This document shows, piece after piece, positions 8,406 through 16,096 of a stretch of DNA of 64,000 bases; the stretch's first letter is position 1, and every line of letters starts with the position of its first letter. The notes below the pieces were generated by a model. That model searched no databases and had not been told where the DNA came from. It saw nothing but the letters and a program-made list of their open reading frames with translations. The position numbers and the translations under genes are program-made. Source of the DNA: Serratia symbiotica (GTDB taxonomy: Bacteria; Pseudomonadota; Gammaproteobacteria; Enterobacterales; Enterobacteriaceae); the NCBI RefSeq assembly GCF_000821185.2, contig NZ_CP050855.1:1178001-1242000 (forward strand), written 5' to 3'.

Positions 8406-10601
8406 TCAGAATCTAATTTGTGTGCCGACGCCCAGCACACGGCCATGCCCGACGGTGATGGCTGTGCTTTGCGGGCCGTAATAAAGGCCAATGTACTGCG
8501 GGCGTTCGTTAGTGAGGTTCTGCCCGAACAGGTATAGGTCGAAGGAAGAGAACTCCAGTCCCGCTTTGGCGTTGAACAGCTGGTAAGCATCGAGCTTGAA
8601 GTGGCTGCCCACGTCCGCCTCGCGGCTGCCGACGTACTGATGCTGCGCCAGCGCGAAGATATTGGTATCCGGCAGGCCGAGCCAGTCGGCGGCGGCGTAA
8701 TATTGCAATGTCAGGTTGGTATTGAATTTCGGCACCGCTGGCACGAAGTTTCCGTTGCGTGCGCCGGATGACGCCGCCACATCTTCGGAAACGTTGCGCA
8801 GTTCAGCATGGGTGTAACCCAGGCCACCGCTTAACGTCCAGCTATCTGCCAGTTGATATGAACCTTCAAGTTCTACACCGTAATTATGGGTGTCGATAGG
8901 TTTTGGTACGAAGGTAAACGAGGCGGAATCGAGGGCAAACAGGTTCTCGTCTTTCACCGTGTTACAGAACAGCGCAGCATTAAGTGCTGACCGTCCGTTG
9001 AGGAAACGGTTTTTGCTGCCGACTTCATAGCTCCAGGAGGTCGAGTCTTTGTAAGGGGTGTCCTTCCTGCCGCTCGGTGCATTGTTGGTGAAGTTGGGGA
9101 AGCCACCGCTCTTTGCGCCGCGCGACACGCTGGTATAAATCGAGTTATTGTCCGTAAGTTCATAGCTGAGGGCGGCGCGTCCGGTCAGCATATCGTCGCT
9201 CAGCACGCCACTCTGATCGAATTTGGCGACCGTACCTGGGAAGCCGTTTGAACGATATTTCGAGTCGTAGGTTTTGCGATCGTGGGTATAGCTGCCGCCT
9301 AACGTGCCTTTGAGCCTATCATTGCCATACAGCGGTACTGTCATTTCGCCAAAAGCAGCATAGCTATTGGTGTCGTGATCACCGTTGCGGGTGCCGTTGG
9401 TAGAGGAGAAAAATGCTGAATCGTAGTTGGTGGTCAGCTTATAGCTGTTATGCAGATAGTTGACGCCGCCAACCCAAACCCTATCTGCGTTATCAAGGCT
9501 ACTGAGGCGCAGTTCCTGATAGAGACTGTTTTGGCTTTCGTCATAAGTGCTCCAGTCGGTGGCTGGAATAAATGACGAGGCCGGCATGCTAAACATTTTA
9601 CTGAAGGTCAGCGCTTCCGAGTTGTTGGTCAGGTTTTTGAAGTTGTAGTGGTTCACCGCTGAGACGGAAGTGAACTGCAATCGCTCGAATTCATGGTTAG
9701 CGGTCAGAGACAGCCCGGAAAGTTGGCGATTAACCCAGCCTTTAGGATCAATTTGTACCGCAGGAAAGCTCGGCCCATTTTTTAAAAGGAAGTTGGACGG
9801 TGTGTTGTTATCGCGCTCGTAGTTGCCGGTTAGAACAAATCGCGTGCTAGCGCTTGGCGTGTACACCAGCGAACCGCGAAACACCCCGGTTTCTACTTTA
9901 CCCAGCTTGCCACCAGACGACTTGTTATCAACGTCTGGCCCCAGATTGGAGTAGGCGGCAGAAAAACGGCCACCAAGACGATCTTCGATCAGCGGCCCGG
10001 AAACGGAGAGCTGCCCCACATTTTCTGACTCGCTATTCAACCCAGCTTCTGCACGCAGCATTCCCTCAAAGCTATCACTCGGCTGGCGTGTGGTGATGTT
10101 AATGGCACCCGCCTGTGCATTGCGGCCAAACACGGTGCCCTGCGGCCCGCGCAGCACTTCAATACGTTCGACATTAAGAAAACGCAGATCAGAACCAAAT
10201 GACGGCTGCGGCACGCCGTCGATATAAGTCACCACCGAGGTATCATCAAAACCCATTGGCTGCGCCATCGGACCCACGCCACGGATCGACAGATAGGTTG
10301 AACGCCTATCGCCTAACGAGCTGAAGCTGATGTTTGGCATGGCGCGGAGAAGATGCTCCACATCATCAATACGGCGATCATCAAGCATCTGACGATCAAA
10401 GAGCGTCATGCTCACCGGTACTTTCAGCGCATCTTCTTTCACCTTACGCGCGGTGACCATCAAGGTTTCGTCTTTCTGAGTTTTGGCCGTTTGCTTGGCG
10501 CTAAACGCAGGTGCCGTTATCGCCAGCCCGCACAACAGGCAGAGAGGTTTGAGAGATGTTTTCGGTGTTATTTTGACACGCGGTTGGTGTGTACTGGTCA
10601 T
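8406..10601 (-). CDS. TonB-dependent siderophore receptor (FyuA/Psn-like class)
   Basis: This is a 731-residue outer-membrane receptor. A signal peptide ends near AFSA, followed by a TonB-box region (ETLMVTARK), a plug domain with the typical IEVLRGPQGTVFGRNA motif, and a 22-strand barrel ending in the aromatic C-terminus GVGTQIRF. The open frame begins at 10673, but the start at 10601 is preferred because a GGGG ribosome-binding site lies 6 bases upstream and the signal peptide follows directly; 10607 is an alternative. It would bring the metal-loaded siderophore into the periplasm. It heads the receptor-importer operon and lies beside the AraC-type regulator. Its promoter carries the direct repeat I assign to that regulator. 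Confidence 0.9.
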   Translation of the reverse strand: MTSTHQPRVKITPKTSLKPLCLLCGLAITAPAFSAKQTAKTQKDETLMVTARKVKEDALKVPVSMTLFDRQMLDDRRIDDVEHLLRAMPNISFSSLGDRRSTYLSIRGVGPMAQPMGFDDTSVVTYIDGVPQPSFGSDLRFLNVERIEVLRGPQGTVFGRNAQAGAINITTRQPSDSFEGMLRAEAGLNSESENVGQLSVSGPLIEDRLGGRFSAAYSNLGPDVDNKSSGGKLGKVETGVFRGSLVYTPSASTRFVLTGNYERDNNTPSNFLLKNGPSFPAVQIDPKGWVNRQLSGLSLTANHEFERLQFTSVSAVNHYNFKNLTNNSEALTFSKMFSMPASSFIPATDWSTYDESQNSLYQELRLSSLDNADRVWVGGVNYLHNSYKLTTNYDSAFFSSTNGTRNGDHDTNSYAAFGEMTVPLYGNDRLKGTLGGSYTHDRKTYDSKYRSNGFPGTVAKFDQSGVLSDDMLTGRAALSYELTDNNSIYTSVSRGAKSGGFPNFTNNAPSGRKDTPYKDSTSWSYEVGSKNRFLNGRSALNAALFCNTVKDENLFALDSASFTFVPKPIDTHNYGVELEGSYQLADSWTLSGGLGYTHAELRNVSEDVAASSGARNGNFVPAVPKFNTNLTLQYYAAADWLGLPDTNIFALAQHQYVGSREADVGSHFKLDAYQLFNAKAGLEFSSFDLYLFGQNLTNERPQYIGLYYGPQSTAITVGHGRVLGVGTQIRF

Positions 10602-10656
10602 GTTCATCCCCATGGCATTGAAGTTTGAGACAAAAATGTGCTTTATTTCTGTCACA

Positions 10657-10662
10657 ATTGTA
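10657..10662 (-). promoter_or_regulatory. Possible -10 of the receptor operon
   Basis: On the minus strand the hexamer TACAAT lies 56 bases before the receptor ATG. No good -35 is found 16-18 bases upstream, which fits an activator-dependent promoter. The AraC-type repeat begins 33 bases further upstream, at a spacing usual for class II activation. Confidence 0.35.
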
Positions 10663-10694
10663 TGGGGCTGCAATAGGATACCCTATCTAACTCA

Positions 10695-10732
10695 GTTATG
10701 AGTAGAGCCAAATGAGTTATGGCGGTAGCCAA
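10695..10732. promoter_or_regulatory. Direct repeat, probable AraC-family operator of the receptor operon
   Basis: Two copies of GTTATG-N5-AGCCAA occur at 10695-10711 and 10716-10732. They are exactly 21 bases apart, so they lie on the same face of the helix. This is the usual geometry for an AraC-family dimer. They lie 94-131 bases upstream of the receptor start and run up to the araC stop codon. A related copy lies at a similar distance upstream of the NRPS operon. Confidence 0.5.
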
Positions 10733-11608
10733 TCAGGGGCTAAGTGAATCACGCGGCGACATACCAAATTTACGTCGATATGCGGTGGAGAAGTTGCTGG
10801 GATGCTGATATCCCACATAATATGCAGCCTGCTTAACCGTCCAGCCTTCGGATTCCAACCCTTGCCGTGCACGTGTCAGGCGCTGATCGCGCAAGAAGGC
10901 AAACACCGATTGCCCCATCACCGCCTGGAATTTACTTTTTAACGCGCTCACGCTGATGCCGACATCACGCGCCAAATCGCCCAGGCAGTGGTTGCTGTCC
11001 AATTCGCTCACCAGCTTGTCGCGCACTTTCAATACCCGCGTCACATCGCGATGCTGCATCATCACATCCACGTGTGGCACATCCTGTTCCGCAGCGTGGA
11101 GCACTTGCGCCAGCAGATCTAATACGCAGCTACGGGTTTGCAGGCGGCCAATCACGCAATTGTCGCAGTAACTGAACAGCTCATTGGCGCGTTCGATGGT
11201 GGATTGCGGAACGACAAACCCAAACACTTGGTTGCGTTGCAAAATGCGTTCAATCTGGTCAGCCAGTTCATTGTCACTAATCCGCTCAGGAGCGGCCTGA
11301 ATCACCATGCTACGGCTGTGATGACCGCGTGGGTTGCGACACCACAGGCGCAGGCGATCTTTATTGGCGATAACTTTAGCCATACCACGTTCAACCGGCA
11401 GTAGGCTACCGTCATCCAGATAATAATTGGGTTCATCGCCGTCGAGTGTAAGCAGGATGGTAAGACAGTGATTTAGCGTCTCACTGCGATGAGCGTCGCC
11501 ATTAGCCGTCAGGTCATTCAGGCAAAGATCAACGCCGTATGGTAATCCCCACTTATGAGTCATGTCGGTGAGCGGCTGCTGAGAATGTAACTGGTGAGTG
11601 GATTGCAT
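10733..11608 (-). CDS. AraC-family siderophore regulator (YbtA/PchR-like)
   Basis: This 291-residue protein has an N-terminal ligand-sensing half and a C-terminal AraC DNA-binding domain (about residues 190-288). The latter has both helix-turn-helix units, with LGDLARDVGISVSALKSKF in the first and VKQAAYYVGYQHPSNFSTAY in the second. YbtA and PchR activate receptor and biosynthesis genes when bound to the ferric siderophore. The start at 11608 (MQSTHQL) is chosen over 11641 because a GAGGG site lies just upstream. The gene follows the salicylate synthase by 114 bases and has its own Fur-box promoter, so iron can control the regulator directly. It probably acts on the repeats at 10695-10732 and 32349-32389. 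Confidence 0.88.
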   Translation of the reverse strand: MQSTHQLHSQQPLTDMTHKWGLPYGVDLCLNDLTANGDAHRSETLNHCLTILLTLDGDEPNYYLDDGSLLPVERGMAKVIANKDRLRLWCRNPRGHHSRSMVIQAAPERISDNELADQIERILQRNQVFGFVVPQSTIERANELFSYCDNCVIGRLQTRSCVLDLLAQVLHAAEQDVPHVDVMMQHRDVTRVLKVRDKLVSELDSNHCLGDLARDVGISVSALKSKFQAVMGQSVFAFLRDQRLTRARQGLESEGWTVKQAAYYVGYQHPSNFSTAYRRKFGMSPRDSLSP

Positions 11609-11625
11609 AAAAACCCTCTTTTGTA

Positions 11626-11654
11626 AGCACTCGATGCGCACGGTATCGAGTGCT
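11626..11654. repeat. Perfect 10-bp inverted repeat in the araC leader
   Basis: AGCACTCGAT at 11626-11635 is followed, after nine bases, by its exact complement at 11645-11654. The hairpin lies 17 bases upstream of the araC start, inside the transcript predicted from the Fur-box promoter. It has no U-run, so it is not a typical terminator. It could be an operator or an RNA structure that affects araC translation or protects the 3' end of the NRPS operon message. Confidence 0.6.
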
Positions 11655-11682
11655 CAATTCCCAAAACGAAACTCAGAGAGTC

Positions 11683-11710
11683 ATCATACTAAGGATTGGT
11701 TATTTGTAAA
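11683..11710 (-). promoter_or_regulatory. sigma70 promoter of the araC regulator gene
   Basis: On the minus strand a -35 TTTACA (11705-11710) and a -10 TATGAT (11683-11688) are separated by 16 bases. Transcription would start about 70 bases before the araC ATG. The Fur box overlaps the -35. Confidence 0.6.
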
Positions 11711-11724
11711 TAATAATCATTATC
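11706..11724. promoter_or_regulatory. Fur box
   Basis: The 19-mer matches the classical Fur consensus (GATAATGATAATCATTATC) at 16 of 19 positions, including an unbroken AATCATTATC. It covers the -35 of the araC promoter and touches the last codons of the salicylate synthase. Iron-loaded Fur would block araC transcription, as known for ybtA in Yersinia. Confidence 0.75.
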
Positions 11725-13057
11725 AATTCTTATCATTTTCCTCACGCCTTACCAGGAAGGGTGCCACACTGGAGAGCTTTTCACAGGTCTCGGTCAATTC
11801 CCGTAGCGCATTCGACTGCGCGATCACCCCGGCCCCCGCCTGGATCCAGCTACGTTGCTGATCCTGAAAGGCACTGCGTAACACCAGCGCCGCTTCAAAC
11901 AGTTGCTCACCTTCAAGCATCAGCACAGCACCAGAATAGAGTTCACGCGGCACCGCTTCGAGGCGTAAGATTGCTTCAAGCGCGGGGATCTTGGGAATGC
12001 CCGATGCGGTGATGGCCGGGAACAGCACATCGAAAGCATCCCACGCATCGTATCCCGGAGCCAATTCGCCGCGTACTTGCGATCCCAGATGCTGCACGCT
12101 GCCGCGCTCGCGCACCGACATTAAGTCGGACACCACGACCGATTGCGCACAACAGAGAAGCTCCAACTCCTCAATGGCCGCCTTGACAGAGATGACATGC
12201 TCGACGATCTCCTTGCTGTCACTTTGCAGCTCGGCGCGATTATGCACATTCTCACCGGCAGAATCGGATCGGGCGCGCGTACCGGCCAGCGGTTCGCTGG
12301 TAACGAAACCCTTTTCCACTGTCACCACCATCTCCGGGCTGAAACCGGTCGCCTCCAATTCTCCCTGTTTCAGCAGGAAACTGCGTGCAGGCGTGTTGGC
12401 GAGTCGTCCACGCCACAGTGTAGCGGACATGTCAATTTTGTGCGGCATCACCAGCGCACGTGCCACTATCACTTTGGTGTAGTCACCTAACGCAATCTCC
12501 TCCAGCGCGCGATTGACCCGTTGTTGATAATCGTCACCCTGCGCGGTGAGATCGGCCTGTACGGGCTTGCCCTGTTCTGTTGGCAAAATAGCCTGTAATT
12601 GCTGGCATAGCCGCTGACAGCGCGCTTCATTCTCTGCGTAAATGGTGACTTCACCTTCTTCAATAATCAGCTCGTCACGCACCACGGTTAACGACAGCAG
12701 CGGCCAGCTTCCGGGGGTGAAGGCGAGGTTGCGGATTTTAGCTGCATAGTTGAAACCGGCCATGCCAAATACGCGCTGACCTTGTGCGGCATATTGCGCC
12801 GTGAACTGCCGTGCGCACGTTGCCAAAGAGGTTTTAATGGCGGCACTGGCGGTACCTTGTGCGCTTTCTATCATGGCCTGTGAGCCATCGGGAGAGATTG
12901 TCAGTTGCGCCTTTTTTCCCAACCCGATATACCAGCGCGGTGCACGCTCATAAACGAAATAATTTTCGCCCGCGTTTTGTCTAATCAGGCTGACAATAGC
13001 CGCAAGCGTCTGGTCAGCAGGCAGCGTCAGACGCGCTTGGGTGAATGTGTTTGCCAT
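11723..13057 (-). CDS. ybtS: Salicylate synthase (Irp9/YbtS/MbtI type)
   Basis: This 444-residue chorismate-utilising enzyme turns chorismate into salicylate and pyruvate through isochorismate. The C-terminal domain shows the family motifs in order: TKVIVARAL, the GTRARS stretch (in EPLAGTRARSDSAG), the KEIVEHV helix and the ITASGIPKIPA segment. The full length fits Irp9, YbtS and MbtI, which do both steps, unlike PchA, which needs a separate lyase. It makes the expected aryl starter of the siderophore. It lies 10 bases after the remains of the aryl-AMP ligase and is the last gene of the NRPS operon. No damage is visible, which contrasts with its broken neighbour. Confidence 0.93.
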   Translation of the reverse strand: MANTFTQARLTLPADQTLAAIVSLIRQNAGENYFVYERAPRWYIGLGKKAQLTISPDGSQAMIESAQGTASAAIKTSLATCARQFTAQYAAQGQRVFGMAGFNYAAKIRNLAFTPGSWPLLSLTVVRDELIIEEGEVTIYAENEARCQRLCQQLQAILPTEQGKPVQADLTAQGDDYQQRVNRALEEIALGDYTKVIVARALVMPHKIDMSATLWRGRLANTPARSFLLKQGELEATGFSPEMVVTVEKGFVTSEPLAGTRARSDSAGENVHNRAELQSDSKEIVEHVISVKAAIEELELLCCAQSVVVSDLMSVRERGSVQHLGSQVRGELAPGYDAWDAFDVLFPAITASGIPKIPALEAILRLEAVPRELYSGAVLMLEGEQLFEAALVLRSAFQDQQRSWIQAGAGVIAQSNALRELTETCEKLSSVAPFLVRREENDKN

Positions 13058-13067
13058 AAGATGTTCC

Positions 13068-13546
13068 TCACTCTGCCAACTGGGCAGCTAGCTGTTGTTT
13101 GTTGACTTGACCCATCGGGGTTAAAGGTAAGCTGTCGACTAGGGTCTGGCGAGCAGGCCATTTGAAAGCGGCAACCTGCTGCTCAAGGAAGGCACGCAGT
13201 TCAGCCAACGTGGCTGCTGCGCGCGCGACAACAATAGCATGAATAGTTTCCTGCTGTTCCCCCACCGCGTCTACCAATACGGAGACCTCGTGGATTAGCG
13301 AGTGCGTGCGTAAGCACTCTTCAATTTCATCTGCGGCGACCGATTCGTCACTACGGTTAATCATGTCGCGCGTGCGCCCTTCGACCCTCAGCCGTACCCT
13401 GTCACCGCTGCTGAAGAAATCCTCGGTGGTAAAGGCATTACGATTATGCTCAGACCGCGTTGCCGATAGCGGTCAGCCAGGGGTGCAGGCCCACACAGCT
13501 CGGCGGGCAAGATGCGATGATTGGTGTTCAAATCGAGTTCAGACAT
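13068..13546 (-). pseudogene. ybtE: Salicyl-AMP ligase (YbtE/EntE/DhbE-like), internal deletion
   Basis: Only the two ends of an aryl-AMP ligase remain. From 13546 an ATG opens a frame of about 32 residues (MSELDLNTNH, then LADRYRQRGL), which resembles the EntE/DhbE N-terminus (EEFARRYREKGYW). Near 13447-13460 the sequence jumps, in a different frame, to the C-terminal domain: HNRNAFTTEDFFSSGDRVRL, then RDMINRSDESVAADEIEE, then LPLTPMGQVNKQQL. Relative to a usual 530-550-residue ligase, about 370-390 codons are gone, including the P-loop-like motif and the whole aryl-binding pocket. The first ATG overlaps the methyltransferase stop by eight bases, so this was a normal operon member. The C-terminal piece is open for 98 residues from an internal ATG but cannot activate an acid. 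Without a ligase elsewhere, salicylate could not be loaded on the NRPS. Confidence 0.9.
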
Positions 13547-14243
13547 AGAGCACTCCCGCTTGTGGCGTCAGTCGTTGTGCGTGCAAACCGCTTTCACGTG
13601 CGAGATCGTCCAGACCGAAGGTGTGCCAGACGCTGCGGTTGCGGATCACCTGTGTCGCGCAAGGTCCACCACTCACTGTCCAGCAGGAGGTGAGCAGCAT
13701 GGTATCGTCCGGCCCGGGTTCGCCCTCTAACGTAGCTTGATAGTGACGTTGACCAATGGTTTCATTGGCCAGCATCATCCTGGGTAGCACTACCGGCTTC
13801 TCAACGGGCAATAGCTCAACAAAAATCGGCGCGCCCCTAGCCAGACGCGGTAGCAGCAGCGGCCATAGCCCCTGGCGTTGCAATGAGGTTAAGTGTCCCA
13901 GCACACCAAATGCTACTATCGCGCCCAATCGCTGAGGGAGTTGTAACTGATCAACGGTGTCAGGAATGATGGTGACTCGCTGTCGCAATTCGAGACACTG
14001 TGCCACCGCATGTGTCAGCACCGCACGCATCGCCGGAGCCGGTTCGACGGCCAGAATGTCCACCTGCGGCACTGACTCGGCAATGGTCATCACGGTGCGG
14101 CCGGTGCCAGCGCCAATGTCCAGAATCGGATCGTGAATATGGGTCATTGCGGAGAGACGTTCACGCAGGGCCTGTTCACCGGCAGAGTGTGCACGCCCCA
14201 CCAGATCATAAAACTCAGCGACCGGAGAGTAGAAGTCGTCCAT
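13539..14243 (-). CDS. SAM-dependent methyltransferase (stand-alone)
   Basis: This 234-residue class I methyltransferase has a clear SAM motif I (ILDIGAGTGRTV, about residues 40-51) and an acidic residue at the end of the second strand (ILAVEPAPAM). It lies in the NRPS operon, 3 bases after the external thioesterase. The last NRPS module already contains an embedded methyltransferase, so this enzyme should add a second methyl group, for example on an aryl oxygen, a ring carbon or a carboxylate. Yersiniabactin and pyochelin clusters have no obvious counterpart in this position. The substrate is unknown. Confidence 0.8.
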   Translation of the reverse strand: MDDFYSPVAEFYDLVGRAHSAGEQALRERLSAMTHIHDPILDIGAGTGRTVMTIAESVPQVDILAVEPAPAMRAVLTHAVAQCLELRQRVTIIPDTVDQLQLPQRLGAIVAFGVLGHLTSLQRQGLWPLLLPRLARGAPIFVELLPVEKPVVLPRMMLANETIGQRHYQATLEGEPGPDDTMLLTSCWTVSGGPCATQVIRNRSVWHTFGLDDLARESGLHAQRLTPQAGVLYV

Positions 14244-14246
14244 GGA

Positions 14247-15011
14247 TTATCCTTCACTGAAGCAGGGAGAGAACTGACGTAACACCTGCTTAACGCGCGC
14301 GACTACGGCGGCGCGCTGGCTGGTAATAAAGAAGTGATCACCGGGAAAACGATACACTTCGCTGGCGACAGTGGTACAGGATTGCCACGCCTGCGCCTGT
14401 TCCAGCGACAACTCACTGTCGTTTTCGCCGCTCAGTACCATGATGGGACATGACAGCAGCTGAACAGGCTGTGGCCGATAATGCTCAATCAGCCGGTAAT
14501 CGTTGCGGATCACCGGTAGCAGCAGCTCAGCCAGCTCTGGCTGTTCGCGCAGCGCCTGGTTGTCCGCACTCAGTCGCAGCAATGCATCAAGGATCTGCTG
14601 GTCGCTGCCTAAATGGATAGTGCTGTCGAGGGGATGAAACTGTGGTGGTGGGCGGCCAGAAATAATCAGTTGTTCCGGCGGTATGCCCAGTTGTTGCAAA
14701 CGCTGCGCCAGTTCATGCGCCACAGCACCGCCCATGCTGTGACCAAACAATACAAAACGTCGCCCTTTCAGTCTCAGTTGCAACTCCTGCTGCAACGCCT
14801 CCAGCAGCAGCGGCATAGCATCGATAAACGGCTCGGAGAAACGATCTTCGCGTCCTGGATACTGCACCACTGCCACTTCTGCCTCTGTCTCATTAAACAG
14901 ACAAGACCAGGGACGAAAAGCGCTGGCACCACCGCCCGCGTGAGGAAAGCAGATTATCAGCAGCGGGGCGGCGGGTGCCGGTTGGTAAAATCGCAAGAAA
15001 GTGGGCGTCAT
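14247..15011 (-). CDS. Type II (external) thioesterase, YbtT/PchC-like
   Basis: This 254-residue alpha/beta-hydrolase has the FPHAGGGASAF oxyanion region near the N-terminus, the nucleophile elbow GHSMGG (about residue 90) and a late catalytic His (FPGDHFFI). YbtT and PchC-like enzymes remove wrong or stalled acyl groups from NRPS carrier domains. The open frame reaches 15137, but the start at 15011 (MTPTFLRFYQ) overlaps the reductase stop in an ATGA and begins at the family's usual place. Confidence 0.9.
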   Translation of the reverse strand: MTPTFLRFYQPAPAAPLLIICFPHAGGGASAFRPWSCLFNETEAEVAVVQYPGREDRFSEPFIDAMPLLLEALQQELQLRLKGRRFVLFGHSMGGAVAHELAQRLQQLGIPPEQLIISGRPPPQFHPLDSTIHLGSDQQILDALLRLSADNQALREQPELAELLLPVIRNDYRLIEHYRPQPVQLLSCPIMVLSGENDSELSLEQAQAWQSCTTVASEVYRFPGDHFFITSQRAAVVARVKQVLRQFSPCFSEG

Positions 15012-16096
15012 ACAGCAGCCTCCGATGGCAGTTGTTCCAGCAATGGCAGCACATGCGGTGAGTCGGGATGGATCAGTTCTGGTGGTCCTAACACTGTGGA
15101 GACACGATGCCAGAAAGCGCTGACCCCCAGCGCCCACTGCGCCTGCTGTTGCACACGCGCGGGAGACTGGGTTGATTGCAGAAAATCGGCTATCGCCCGG
15201 TTAATCGCCTGCGGCCAGACACGATCAAATATTTCGCTGAACGTGACTGCTTCACTGCCCGGGATGATTGAACTGCTTGGCACAGCCAGGCGCTCAGTGC
15301 CTGGCCCTGTCAGCACCAGCCGATGTGTAACGTCACGATGGGTATGCAGCCGTGGGTTCCAGATCGCCGGGCCGTGTGTATCCGCCAACGTCAGGACTCC
15401 ACTTTCGCAAGCAATCGTTAAGCGATGCAGTAATAGCGCATGGTTATCGGCATCGGCAGGATGGATCTGGTTTTGCACCCGCAGCGTGAGAGGGATACCA
15501 CCCATAGTGCCTTGCAGACAGGTATAAGGGCCAACGTTGGCGGGTTGCGCCAGCGCCAACTGCGCTGGACGCAGCTTTCCGGTGGCGCGGCCTATCACAT
15601 CCAGCAACGGATAGAGCACCTGCACGCCGCAGATCCCTTCAATGTATTGAATGGGCTGCTGCGCTCTGATGATCCCCGCCGCTTGCAGTAAGCGGCTGAC
15701 TGGCGCTACGAAGGGATAGAACGCGTTAATGCCAAAACGCACGTTGTGCTGATGCGCAATGCGCAGGCACTCGGCTAATTCATCAGGATGCAGCGGATGC
15801 TCCTGAAAGACATCAATGCCACGACGTAAAAGCTGACAGGCTATCTCTGCGCCCTCGCCGCCCGAAACCGCAGCGCGTACCACCACACAAGCCAGGTCGA
15901 TATCCGCTGGTAGACTCTCCACTGAGGTGAAGTGCTCAACGTCAAGCTCGCAGGCATAGCCCGCAGAAGCCGCAGATCCGCTCGACAGTATCCCAACCAA
16001 CTCAATGTCGGGATTGGCTGCCAACGCACGCAAATAGAAGCGCCCAAAGCTGGTACCGCAAACAATGGCGCGCACAGGTTTTGCATAAGCGCTCAT
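15008..16096 (-). CDS. Thiazolinyl imide reductase (Irp3/YbtU/PchG-like)
   Basis: This 362-residue NADPH-dependent oxidoreductase of the Gfo/Idh/MocA fold has an N-terminal nucleotide-binding segment (IVCGTSFGRFYL) and the QEHPLHPDEL motif typical of Irp3/YbtU/PchG (about residues 95-105). In yersiniabactin and pyochelin synthesis the homologue reduces one thiazoline to a thiazolidine while the chain is still on the NRPS, before N-methylation. The cluster's last module has an N-methyltransferase, so the ring it acts on is most likely the last one. The ATG overlaps the stop of the saccharopine-dehydrogenase-like gene. Confidence 0.92.
   Translation of the reverse strand: MSAYAKPVRAIVCGTSFGRFYLRALAANPDIELVGILSSGSAASAGYACELDVEHFTSVESLPADIDLACVVVRAAVSGGEGAEIACQLLRRGIDVFQEHPLHPDELAECLRIAHQHNVRFGINAFYPFVAPVSRLLQAAGIIRAQQPIQYIEGICGVQVLYPLLDVIGRATGKLRPAQLALAQPANVGPYTCLQGTMGGIPLTLRVQNQIHPADADNHALLLHRLTIACESGVLTLADTHGPAIWNPRLHTHRDVTHRLVLTGPGTERLAVPSSSIIPGSEAVTFSEIFDRVWPQAINRAIADFLQSTQSPARVQQQAQWALGVSAFWHRVSTVLGPPELIHPDSPHVLPLLEQLPSEAAV

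Noticed and set aside
14613..15527. 304-codon plus-strand frame opposite the thioesterase and reductase genes
   Set aside because: It is antisense to two genes with clear family motifs, and its translation has no recognisable features; it is a by-product of GC-rich codon use.
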